51,764 bases of DNA from Welwitschia mirabilis. Its lineage: Eukaryota > Gnetophyta > Gnetopsida > Welwitschiales. The notes under the pieces are model-generated. The model had not been told where the DNA came from. It worked only from the letters and a program-made list of their open reading frames with translations, and searched no databases. Position 1 is the stretch's first letter; the number at the start of each line of letters is the position of its first letter. The position numbers and the translations under genes were made by a program. The DNA lies in NCBI GenBank assembly GCA_051453625.1, contig JBOZIK010000001.1, positions 78,272,149 through 78,323,912 on the forward strand, read 5' to 3'. Below are positions 32,792 through 45,500 of the stretch, piece after piece.

Positions 32792-35288
32792 CTTCTTATA
32801 TTTTATAAATTTTCTAATTTGTAAATAAAATTAGTGGAATTCCATAAGATTTAATGTTTATAAATATACTTATTTTAACTTATAAAATAATGAAGATTTC
32901 CTGATCTAAAGGTAAAAATAAAATTAAGTTCTTATTAACACTTATAGAATGATGTGTTAATATTTTAAAAGATGTCTGCATTCCTAGGACAATTCTATTA
33001 TTCATGTAATCTAATGTTCTTTTATATTTTCACTAGAGAAGCTATAGCATGCGCCTAGAGTTTCAAACTCTCTTTTATATTAGTTGATTTACATAGGATA
33101 ACTAATGTATGTAATGTCCATCTAGGTACTTTATCTTCTAAACATCTAACTAATGCAAACTAGGAAGAATTTCATAAGTCTAGAAGTTAAATTATCCTTG
33201 TTAAATGTGAACTTAGATATAAGAAGCCTTTAATCTCCTCAAACTCTATTTTTGATAAAATATTTGAGCCACATTTTCATCTAAACTTGGACACTAGTGC
33301 ATGTTGAAATTTAGACCTTATTCTCAAATTTGCATTTAAGCACTTCTCATCAGATACAAACCCTTTTACTAGATGAAATAGTATTTAGCTTTGGCCCCTT
33401 TGAGGTGCCATCATGACTTAGATCCATTTTTTGCATAGTTTATTCTAAAGAAGCATTTTACCTAAAACCTTGCAAGCACTATGATAAGTCTAAAAGAACC
33501 TTCTCACTTAGAGATCTCTTATGTCTTCTTTTACAGAAACTCAGGGTAGATAGAAGAAGTTTCATACCCTAGTATCATGACTTCAAAATAGCCCTTTCTA
33601 GGTAAAAAATCTTTAAATTCAAACTAGTACATATCAAAACTAGCATAGCATGCTGACTGAACTTATTCATGACATAGAGTACTATAATAAGTGATATGAA
33701 AAAAAAATTTGCATGCCTTTAGAAACATAGGAAACTTTCAAATATAGTCCTCCATAAATCAGCTAGATATTAAAGGGAGGAAACAACCTACATCATTAGG
33801 CATATCTTTTCCATTATTTTGAGAATAGTTTATGAATGTTTACTATCAGTTGGTTGAGCATCTTTGGATTCATTAAGGATGTATTATATTAGCTCATCGA
33901 CCATTTTTAAAGCCATATTCATGGTCAAAAGTATTATCAAATAAGATAATAATCTCTATAGTCTAATAATTTGATGAACCTTCATCCCATTGTTGAGCAA
34001 GCATGAAGGTCTTATTCAGGCTGGACATTCTCACTAATCGTGCTCAAAATGTAGCCAATATTCTATTCCTAATTCATTGAATCACTTATAGATATATAAG
34101 AATCTCTTCTTGCTCATGGGATAGTGTATTTCTAATTTAAGAGCCATTCTTTCTTCAACCTCATCTATAAAGATTAACATTATATAGCCTAGATGAAACC
34201 ATGTAAAGGAGTATTCATCGCTTTTAGTATTTTGAAGGAAAGAGAATTGTTTTAAAAACTTGCCTTCTTCCTCTATAATTTCTTCAACTTGCTCTGCAAA
34301 ACCATTCATAGAAGAACTTCCTTAATAAAGTAACAACAAAAGAAATTTTTATTAGACTTTTCTTCTTTTCATCTGTGTTCATTCCAACACTACAATTAGT
34401 CTGAAGCAATGCACACTATACATCAACTTTGTAAAACTAAGCAAAGAAGAATAGGATTTAGTTTAGGACATTTATTTTTCTTTTTTGGGAGATATTAGGG
34501 AAATACATGATTGCCAAAGCGCTTATTCGAGTGAGTAGGAGTAATGACATAGAGTTATACATTCAGCTTCTATTCTGAGGTCATTTTAGTTCTTCATCTG
34601 AGATCATATAATACTTATTTAATGCCTTTAAATATTGAAAATCCACTTCTGATAAAAGAATCCTAGGGGAAACATACACTAAAATCACTCATAGATCATT
34701 ATGATGGTTGAGTATGCAAAAGAATCTTCAAGGGTTTGGTTGTCATGGGATGTGATTTTCTTTATACACCATCATAGTTTCCAAGATGGCAACTAATACT
34801 ATGCCTAGACATGGACTTTTAAACATTTTTAGAAACATCTTAAGCTTTTTTACCAATGACGATGATAATTCTTAACACTCCATTAACAAGCTACATGGAA
34901 TGCTTCTCACACATAAGGCATAGTTCAAATGTGTCATTTCTCAAAACTTGAATTTTTGTTTGGTGATCTTGTCACAAGTATTACTTGACATCTGGCATGT
35001 GGTCCTTTCCAGTAAGATTGATTGTTGTTGTAGTCATCTTTTTAGGTATCATATACCTCTAGAAATGTGTGGCTTACTCCTTAGAGATGAATCAAGTTGG
35101 GACAAAGATGGATTAGGTTTGCATGTCACCCATACTAATTCGTATTCCATTTCTGAGTAAGAGCTAGAATAAAGCCTTCCTCTAATTTGAGTTAGTTCTT
35201 CATTTCTCAATCATTTTGTTTTTCATATTGTTTGAAATTATTTTTGTTTTCATTTTAGAGCCTAAAATCCTTTTAAATTGGAAGGCCT

Positions 35289-35325
<37 letters not shown>

Positions 35326-35702
35326 GGACTGATGTGGATGATGATTTTTCTTTCTTCATTTTTATTATTATTGAACTTTATGTATCAATCTTATCAATAA
35401 CTACCTTAACTTCCTTTGCTTTGCATTGTTTGTAAATTTAAATAGGTTTTCAATCATTGATACTTGAGCTATCCTTCCTGTAGTATCATTTGCTTTATCC
35501 ATGCTAACAGGCTTTTTTTTTTTTTTTTGAAATGTCTACTTTGCCTTGCAATTATTCCTAGTGAAATTATAATCTAAGCTATAATTTTCAAACTTAAAAT
35601 TTATTAATTGTAATTATACCTAATGAAAATTATAATCTAGGCTCTAATGTTGAGACATATAATGGCTTTAGAAAAATTATTCCTAGTAAAATAGTAACGT
35701 AG
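32792..35702 (-). other. Element X interior, 5' part
   Basis: AT-rich. A minus-strand ORF at 34082-34309 contains a Glu-rich start (AEQVEEIIEEEGKFLKQF) but matches nothing I know and is surrounded by stops. No zinc knuckle, protease, RT or integrase motif was found on either strand. Confidence 0.45.
35292..35322. repeat. (TC)n microsatellite
   Basis: About 15 uninterrupted TC units, directly visible. Confidence 0.98.
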
Positions 35703-35714
35703 TCTCTGATACCA
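35703..35714 (-). other. Primer-binding site of element X (initiator tRNA-Met)
   Basis: Minus strand TGGTATCAGAGA, one base from the canonical TGGTATCAGAGC, three bases from the LTR end. It identifies the LTR at 35718-37586 as the 5' LTR. Confidence 0.85.
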
Positions 35715-35717
35715 AAT

Positions 35718-37586
35718 TGTAACAACCTAAAATCCACAAAAAGAACTTCTAGTTTACTCTGATACTAAAGTATAATGTCCTAGAATTTTAATCCAAAAAC
35801 TATGAAGTTATTTGATTTAACCATCTCTATTAGTAAGATGCTTAAGAATTATTTTGCTATAAATAATAAATAGCATTGTTTCAAATATATAATCTATGAC
35901 TTAAATTAAGGGTATAATAAATTTCATAAAACATAATATACACATATAATCTTTGCATTAAGAAGAGTAAGAAATACTTATAATCCTTCCAATTTTTAAA
36001 GGAAATAAATACATTGAAAATATATTTGTATACTATAACACATCCTTAAAATAAATCTGAGTACAATAACCATATTTACATTATAATTTATTAGTACATA
36101 TAAGGTCATTTAAATAAATACATGCATCTAAACAACAATCATGAAAATAGCACTTAATCCATCTTATGTCAACTAGCTCATCCTGAGGTCTTCTTTTATG
36201 ATAGGTCTTGTACATGCAAGCATGGCATGAGAACTATAGCCTTTATAGTTTCTAGTATGGTACATGACAAGGTTTACGTAAGGGAATTCCAAGCACAATA
36301 TAGGATTATCAAGAAGAATCTAAATGTGACCAAGACCTCATAAAAATTTTAGTACATATCTAAGTTTCCGTAATCCAAGAATGTATAGTGAATAGAATGT
36401 CCTGTCAGAAGATTGTTAAAACTACTCATTTTTCTAGAGGTTCATTCCTATGGCCAATAGGAATCCTTCAAATGGGATAAGACATCATGTCATGCATAAT
36501 TAAATGGATCATAAACATCACCCTGATTACTTGCTTACTTTCATAGCCAAGGGAAGCATCTTAGGTGGCCCAGTCCCTGGAGACACATAATTTGATCACT
36601 TAGTAAAGTTTAAAGCATAGAATTAAATTCATGGCCAAGATATTACATGAACAAGAAGAGACTTACAAGATTAATTAAGATAGTAAGAAACCCATGAAAC
36701 ATGTAAATAATACAAGAGTTAATTAGGACATATAGGAAATAAATGAAAGCTAAAAATCATATAAGAGAATGCATCAAGCCAAAAAAACCATATAAGAAAT
36801 TAGATTAAATCATAAAACATACCAAATTTAAGATGAAAACTTAAGATCTCATGAAGATTACAAGGCTTTAGGTTTCTTTTTTTTTTTTTAAACCTAAACT
36901 CCAAGTTGAAGTTGCCAAGATTCAATGGAAAATAATTTTTTAAAGACATAAAATAAGAAGAGAATAAGATCCTATTTATAGCAAAAGATTTAGGATGTAA
37001 AAAGACAAAAAAAACATGAAGAAACACCATCATAAAATAAGGTTGTAAAGGTGCTAAATATGGTGAAAATGGTGGAGCTGGTGGAACTGGTGAAGGTGGT
37101 GGAGGTGATGAAGTGGTGGAGGTGGTAAAGGTAGTAGAAGCAATGAAGGTATTGGAAGTGGTGAGGATTCCATTATCTTACCAGACCATTGAGTATAATA
37201 AATAATGACTATCCTTGCCATAAATAATAAATAATAAATGAGACATTATCATCACTAATAAGATGTTCCATAAACATCATAGTAGTTACAATTCAAGATA
37301 TTCTTTAACATTTACTAAAAATAAAGAAGAATAAAATAACTCTAGACATTAAGCAACTCATTTCATAATAATTACAAATCCACAACTTATTTGTATTTTT
37401 TAGAATAAAGCCAAAGCATTAATTATAACTATTACACAAAATAATAATCATGGAACTATTAGCTATAAAAGAAAACATTTAAGAAGTAACATAAAATACT
37501 AGGCTTATAAAATTTCATATTCTCTTTTAACTTATTTATCAAGACATTTTAAACTTAAACCTTGATCATTAAAATTTTGGGATGCA
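35718..37586 (-). repeat. 5' LTR of element X (copy D)
   Basis: Minus sense runs from about 37586 (TGCATCCC, altered start) to GTTGTTACA at 35718. Colinear with copy A over its whole length. TATA RC of 36973-36981; minisatellite 37041-37165. A second CTCTGATAC motif lies inside the LTR at about 35755. Confidence 0.85.
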
Positions 37587-38060
37587 ATAATTAATCATTT
37601 TATATGGATTCATAATATGAAGTCTAAGACTTACTAAACATTTACCAAAGAAAATAGAAAAAATTTAAAAATAATTTTTTGTATAAGAACATAAGTTTAA
37701 AGAACAAGTATCATGTGAAATGTTCTTACTAAAGGCCGATATGTTATAATTTCAAGCTGAGGTAATATGTTAATCTATAATCTTTTGATAAAAGATTAGA
37801 ATTAGTAACAAAATTAAGTTTTAATTAAGGTATAAAAAATCACTTATGAAAAGGATGACATGCTAAAGGAAAGTTGGAGCTTCAAAATGGGGTATTCAAA
37901 ATCATGATATAAATAGAGAGATGAAAATAAAAGTTATTAAAAAATTATGGAATATAGTTAAAAATAAAAAGAAACTTTAGTTCTATTATAAAACAATATG
38001 AGAAAGCAAACTTGAGGAGAAACTAGAGTATCTATCTATAGAAATATCATTATGAATAAT

Positions 38061-38223
38061 AAATCTAACTAGTAAAGGAAGGTTGGGATCTCATAATCTT
38101 AGAGTTAAAGATAGAAGATGGGATAATGTTCAACTAGAGGATTGACTGTGTTAGCTTTTATTATTACAAGTAGAAGAGGATAAGCAGCATATTTTGTTAA
38201 AGTGTTACAATACTGAATTTTTC
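38061..38223 (+). pseudogene. Short coding fossil of unknown repeat type
   Basis: One frame reads GRLGSHNLRVKDRRWDNVQL, then after a stop VEEDKQHILLKCYNTEFF. The pattern 'LRvE.gRW...C....EDE.H.ll.C' recurs in repetitive or retroelement-related proteins of diverse eukaryotes. The expected second Cys is missing and two stops are present. Identity is a guess from pattern. Confidence 0.3.
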
Positions 38224-38989
38224 AAATGTGAATAGCATGTCATGAGTCACACTTTATATGAATCTTTTATGTTATTACTAGGTTAGGCTACATGAGTATT
38301 GGACATATTTAATGTACTTTAAAAATATTAATATTAATGTAATTTGTATTACTTGGATGGTCTAATAGACCCATGAGGTCTATACATATGTAATAAAATG
38401 TTAAGTTTTAGTTTCATTAATTTACTAAATATTAGGAGATTAAAAATGTTAAAATCTAAGTGTAAGCAACGTGTTTCTACATGTTCATGTTTTTTCTTAT
38501 TTTCCTTTTTAGTCTTTTATTTTAATGTTCTATCGATTTATTTTTACATATCTAATCTATGATAACAGATTTTTCTAACTTACTAGATCTTACTTTAAGT
38601 CCTACCTATTTAGGATTTAGTTGAGGTTATGCTATGAGATATAGGCTTTTCAATTGATCTAATTTTCTTGTAATTGAGTAAGAATAAGTTTTTTCATGCT
38701 AATGAATTATTAGAATTAAAATCTACTATATTTATGTTTAATCATTAAATAAATATTTGTATCCATGAACACTCAGTTTCATGATGGTCATTTTCTTCAT
38801 AATGTCTAAAAGAGTTTTCCTTTTCTTTACTCATTCCAAGTTATTGCTACTCTTTCTTATTTTTGAACTATGTTATTGTAATGTTTTCAGATACTTCTTC
38901 TATAACCTTAATGTATTTATAACTTATTTTTTTGATTTTTATTTCTTTTTTATCTAACTTTTAATTTTATCTCTCTTTTTAACATAATA

Positions 38990-39572
38990 ATTATCTTGCA
39001 TTCATCACTAACTTATTTTATATAGTTGAAAAATAGTTTAATCTATGATTCTTAAGTTTCTATTTTTAATACTTCCTTAGTAAAATGTTTAATATTTAAA
39101 AAGTAGGTCCTTATAATACTCTTAATGATTCTCTAGTGTTTTCCCTTATATTAATATCATGATTAGAACATTTAGATAGTAAGATATGATATCTATTTAT
39201 AAATGCACCAAATCTTTCTTCTTCTTCATGCCTAACACGTCAAATTTTTTTCCCCTCCATATCTTCTATAACTTTCATACATTGTAACTTACTTTAAAGT
39301 ATAGTTCTTATTTCTTCCCAAGTTTTAAAAGTATGATTACATAACTGATGATGCCATAATTGAGCTTCTCTTATTAAAGAAAAAGGAAAATACCTCATAA
39401 AATTTAAGTTAGTATATAAATATCTAGCTTTATAAAAGGAGCCATATAAACTATAATATAATGATGGCTCTTTAGATTTCTTTTCCTGAAAAGTAGGTAT
39501 CAACATAGTATTAATACTTTTCATTTTATTTGATATTTGTAAAACATAATAATCTACTAGACTAGTTTCCAT
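38990..39572 (-). pseudogene. Retrotransposon gag fossil
   Basis: Minus-strand ORF 39572-39294 contains MRYFPFSLIREAQLWHHQL and FKTWEEI, the centre of the retrotransposon gag domain ('FplsL.g.A..W...L...si.tWeel'). After a stop and frame change it continues with RHEEEERFGAFINRYHILLS, the usual next block. No pol sequence was found next to it, so it is an isolated remnant of another gypsy element. Confidence 0.65.
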
Positions 39573-42500
39573 GATTTTTAAAAATGCTTATACATTAGTG
39601 ATTTATAATCTCCCTTATCTTTATAATACAATTTACCTATCATCTCAGAGCTCATTTATTTATTTTATCTTTCTTGATTTAAACTTCATATAGAATGTCT
39701 ATTTTTTTATCTTTTTTAAAAATATTTTTATGATCTTATGCTTTAATTCAAAAATTAGCAAGTGTATTATTATTTCTTTTAGATAACTTTCAAATGTCTC
39801 ATTATCTTCACTCATATATTCTTCTACTATTTTTTTTCCTTTAATGTTAGTGGCTATGATTATTATTAATTCAAATGCTTGGGATCTTTAAAAAACCTAT
39901 CTTTTTCATCTTTTCACTTATCTTTACTATCTTCTTTAACACTACTTTTTCTCTTACCATAATACCATTAAAAATAACTATAAGTAGAATATATATTTTT
40001 AAGTTTTTAGATGCTTTCAAGATTTTTGTAAGATATATTTTAGCACTAATACCTTAAAATATGTGCTTCTTTTAACACCAAAATAAGTGTTCTTGATATT
40101 TCTGGAAAAGTATACTAAATGTTTATAATATTAGTGTGCTAAAATTTTTCTAATATTATTCTTTATGCTATTATTATGAATCTAAAATGTGCTCAAGTGT
40201 ATGACTATTATTCTAGAACTTATAAGTTATATTATTAAAATTTATTTTGTTTGAATAATTATATAGTTCATAATCTAAGTCTATATTTAGAGAAGATACT
40301 TAACATAGTTATTAACTTTAAGTACCTTGATGCTAAAGTTATCCTATTATGAAAACTAATGTTTTCAAGACAACTTAGTGATCACAACTAAATGCTCTTA
40401 ACTAAGTAATTTATTAAACTTGTATATTAAAAAAAAAAAATTAAATATATTTACATTTAAGATAAATAGGATGTAAAAACATCATACATTACAGAATTAA
40501 TAAAGTATTTTAATTAAGAATATGTATATATTTCTATGCACAAATCCTAGATACTTATTCAAGTTAAGAATACCTATAGTAATAATTAAAAAATATAATT
40601 GATTGCTCAAATAATTCTCTTAATAGGTGTTTATTCTATTAAGTGATTATGTAACTACTAATTATTATAATAGCTTGTTATCTTTTCAAAATTAAAAACA
40701 ACTATTAAAAAAATAGTGTTAATGCAAACTAGTTATAATGTTTTGTTTGCTCGTATACCAATCAGTAGTACAATAATTTTTAGCATGAAGTCATATTAAA
40801 TTATAGCATTAAAAAATAACTTAAGAATTTTTTAATAACAAAATCTATCACTATATCAATATTATAAAATATAATAACATTAGAAAAATTTGGTATCCTT
40901 AATTTCTTTTCAAATTTAAGCAGTGGTTGAAGATATTTCCAAGATCTTCTCCAATGTAGTGTTGATTTTTTTAAATCGTACATGCATTCTAAAAAAGAAC
41001 CTTTTTTATATTCTAGATTGTTGGCACTTCACTTGGATAGTTTACATTACAGTGGAAAAATATCTAGTGCAATTACATTTTACATATTTATATCACATTG
41101 GATTACAAAGAATTCACAAATTGTAACTACATATGGATACTTGTAATCCTGAGTGGGAACGAGGAATAGGTGTTATAACTACATATGACTAAATTAGTTG
41201 CTTCTTAACAATTCTCCATGAGATACGAAATAGGTGTTATTTGGAAAAACTCCTAAATTCTTAAACATACTTTAATCATGTAAAGAAACATACCATGTAT
41301 TTATAAGGTCATGTAATTTTATTCAACATAAAATAAAAGGTTAAATGATAACATAATTAACAAGATTCTAACATCCTAAATTAATTTAAATCAAATATAG
41401 TATAAAAGGCATTAATTAAAATGATGAACTTTTGTCTAATCATGGTTCATCAATGATATTAAAGACAAAAGCTATTAGGTTAGAAAGAATCAAAATGCAT
41501 GCACTAGATCAAATTATTTAGGCTTGATTTTTCTCCTAATGAAATTTAAATACGATTAGTATAGTAAATAATAAACTTACTTATCAAGTATATTCTTTTA
41601 ATCATGTTATTTACTATTATTAAGAAAATATTATTGTTAACATATCTTGAGGTATCGTGTTAAATTTTATTATGATACAAGAAATGCATGAAATTGATTA
41701 GGAGTTAATGTATAGATTTCTATAATCTACAAGAAAATCATTCATGAGGTTTATAATTTAAACCTATTTACCAATGGCTAATTAAAGTAATAAAAACATA
41801 AACAAGTAATAGAAAACTCAATATATATGAACTAAGTAAATTATAACACTTACTATAAATACAAATATTAATAAGATAGATATGCAAGGTTTTCTGACCT
41901 AAATATAATTTTTAGTTTTTCCATTTTTTATCTTATTTTGTTTTGTTTAAATTATATTTTTTATATTACAGAATAGATATTTTTTAATAGATTTTGATTT
42001 ATTGTTTAATAATATGAAAGGATTTTATGGTTTACATGTTCTGTTATTCTCTTTAAATTAATTGTTGTTCTTGGAGTCTAAAACCTTGACAATATCATGA
42101 ACACCAACCTATCAAACTTTGAAGGAGTAACTCCATCAAGTAAAAAGGGTTTTAGGAAATATGTAAAGTTGAAAATCATGTATTAAAATGTGTGCATTAG
42201 GATTAAAAGTATTTTAATGATAATTCTATCATGAATAAGATTAAAAAATTTTCTAAGCTATCCTTATGTTTTCTTTTATAGATTTAATTTCCTAATTGTT
42301 ACAAATCATTAAAATTTCAATTTCTAAAGTTTCCATATTTATTTGAATTATGAAAATTTTAGTCTATATATATATAAAACTTGAGGAACTATAAGACAAT
42401 GTTTAAGGAAATATATGTAAGAATTTTTTATTGAATGTTCTACATTATAATAGTGCATTTTCAAGGGATATCCATGTTTTAAGTAATAATGCCTTTAAAC

Positions 42501-45500
42501 AAAGGTTATATAACCTAAATTAACATATTTTACTCTCTTAGATAGGAAGCTTTTAAAACAAGATATAATGAATGTTATAAGGGCTTAAGTTTATGGTTTC
42601 TTACATTCTTAAGTATGATAATGCAAGATCATAAGTGTTTTCTCTAGAAATGGATGAAATTGATAATTCTAATTAGTGGTCTATGTTATATCCCATGTTC
42701 TAATTTCTCAAATATTATACTCATTAATCTGTTAAAGAATTATATGATGCTTTCTTCATTTAATTTTAAATATGAAATCTTTCTTTAATCAAATGCTCTA
42801 TGACACATATCTTTAATTATTATGATAAAAAATTGTTTATTAAAGATAAGATTAAAGATCTATGTTATTCTTAATTTTTATTTCTAGATGTTTATGTCTT
42901 CTCTTAGGTAATCATTTCAAATTTTAAGTAATATTTTATAATTTTGTTATTTTTTATGAAGTGTAACAATGATTATTTTTATGAAAATTTTTATTTCATA
43001 ACTAAAGAGAAGAAATTTAATAAATAAAATATATCATGATGTTAAAATTAGATAACTCCATTTATATAACAACATATAGTACATGATAAAATTATTCAAT
43101 TGGACTTAAAATAATCATTAAATTATTTAGATGAATAGCATCTAAAATATTTGTTTTAGTTACATACTTATGTGTCTTATCCAACTCCAAAAAGTGAAAA
43201 ACAATATTTGATAAATATAAATTGTTAATGTAGTTTAGTTTAAAAAAAAGAGTGAATAAAAATTACGTGTACTACATTAAATGATAATCTTTTCCTTTTT
43301 ATGTTTTGTATAGATAAATTTAATTACTTCTAAAGTTAAAGAACATGTAAGAATATGCCCTCTTCTCCATAAACTAATAGGGATGAAAAAGTAGATTTTT
43401 ACTCTATCAAGACTTTTATCCTTCTTGATATTTATAAAAGTACTTGATTTCTAAAATATTTATTCTCTTAATTATTTTATTTGAAAAAATTATCTCATTG
43501 TAATACATGATGGTTTTGAATTTTGTACATAAAAAATTCATTATTCTAACATATTGTACATTATGTTTTGAATTAGTTAAATATGGTTATGAGTTAAAAT
43601 GATTAAGAAGAAACCAGCATAAGTAAATGATATAAGTAATTAACCTCACTAATTAGAGTAAGAAAATTACTCATCCTAGGTAGATACAAGTGTAATAAAT
43701 ATTGTATCTTCTTATCATTTAATGCATTAATTTCATTCACTACTCAAGCTCATCTAACTCATCAATGATTGATCTTATCCTATTTAATATGATTAATCTT
43801 ATATAATTTAATGTGATTAATAGTAATCAATTTAATATAATAATATTACCTTCTCATGATCTTCAACAAAGTAGATCAAGAACGTTTAGTCTTTTATTTA
43901 TTGGTAAATAGAGTCATTTACTCTCTTGTAAATTAATTCACTTCATATAATCATATCGTACTAAAATTTCTTTTCATTCTTTTTATCTTCTTCTATTCTC
44001 ATTCTTTTACTTTTAATTATGAAATTTAAAGCATAAATTTTGGACCTTAAAGCTTAAAGCTATGGATCTTTGAGCCTAGGACTTTATTAAGTATTTATCA
44101 AATTCTTATCTAATTTAATGGGTAAAATACTTAAAAGCATTGTCATTTTCCAAAGGTTACAAAATATTTTAATCTACATAATTTTAGTATTATCCATTTC
44201 ACATTGTTTTTTTACATTTTTAGAAATTATATATCTTCTTTCATCAAATTATAGACCATTTTGTAAAATATTTTGTTCTAATGGCTAGTCAGTGTGTTAC
44301 TTTATTTTACTTTAATGCTTTAGCTTTAAATTTGTTTTGTTTAATATCAACAAATAATTTCTTTACTAATTATTATTGTTTTCATTTTTTTCAGAAGATG
44401 AATCTTTAGTAAATTTTTTTTTTAATGTTAAGGGCTTATTTCATACCTTAGATGAAGATAAATAATAAAAACATAAATACTTTGCATAACTTCATCTTTA
44501 TATTACTTTAATAAAAAGATAATATGTACAAGGCAAGTGTACATAAAAAAAATATGACACAACATAATTTACATATAAATATTGAAAAAGTGCTTTGTTT
44601 TTTCTTTGGGATCTCATTATATAGTTTATTTAACTTCTTTAATAGCTAATAAAATAACATTTTTAGTAGCTTTTTATGATTTTGTAAGTTTATCTAGCTT
44701 AAGAAGCATTATTTGTTTAGGGCTTGATCTTATCCTTGATGAAACTTTTAAATTTAAGTATGAAGCTCATCAATAATTCTTCATGCTTTATTAAGAGCTT
44801 TAGATATTTCATACTTTTCATGTAGAATATACATATTCTTCCCTTTAAATAAATCAAATTGAGCTTAGGTTTTATGCCTTAATGTCACTATTTTTATTTA
44901 TGAGATCTACCTTTTTTTGTTATGAGAATCTTGGAATTTTTCTTCATATGTTTTAAAAGTATTGAAAAATTTCATCTAGGACTCTTCCTTCTACTTCTTT
45001 ACCTTATTTAGTTTGTTATAAAACTGATCATTCTATTTTTCTAAAATTACAATGTTTATTTCTTTAACTTTTGCTTCAATAACCTATTTTATTTTAATCA
45101 TCTTTAACCAATAGGTATAAAAATTTTATAGTCTTATTTAGCTATTAACATTTCTAAAATTATATTAGTTTTTAATAGTTTATCATCATTAAGAGCCTAG
45201 ATCCAAGAATGAACCAACACTTGTAGTATGTCCTTATCCTTATTCTCAATGAAACACTCTACTACTTTAGAGTATATTATATGATTATTTACAAATTACT
45301 AGGAAATTAAAATAGCATGTAGTAGACATGCTTTATCTACTCTAATAAAATTTTCATACTTACTTAAATTATTTTCATAAGCTAGATGCATTTCATCTAT
45401 GCTAAAAATATGTATCTTCATTAGAGGTCATAAAAAATTTAGCTTTACTTCTATGTTGTTTTATTCAAGTTTCTATACCTTTTTTCCACATTAGATGCTT

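Larger units (their letters stand above)
18680..37586 (-). mobile_element. LTR retrotransposon X (minus strand), split by element E
   Basis: Two long, clearly related LTRs (18680-20575 and 35718-37586) lie in the same orientation. A PPT adjoins the right side of the left copy and an initiator-tRNA-Met PBS adjoins the left side of the right copy, exactly as needed for one minus-strand element whose 5' LTR is on the right. The interior (20576-22107 plus 32787-35717, about 4.5 kb) is interrupted by element E. I found no recognisable gag or pol motif in this interior, so X is either non-autonomous or too decayed to read. The start TGTCATGTCCC and the iMet PBS suggest a Ty3-gypsy chromovirus-type LTR, by analogy only. 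A target duplication could not be assigned because the outer ends are mutated. Confidence 0.72.

Noticed and set aside
34082-34309. Minus-strand 75-codon ORF as a host gene
   Set aside because: It lies inside the X interior, has no known motif and no splice or promoter context; kept only as a remark on the X interior.
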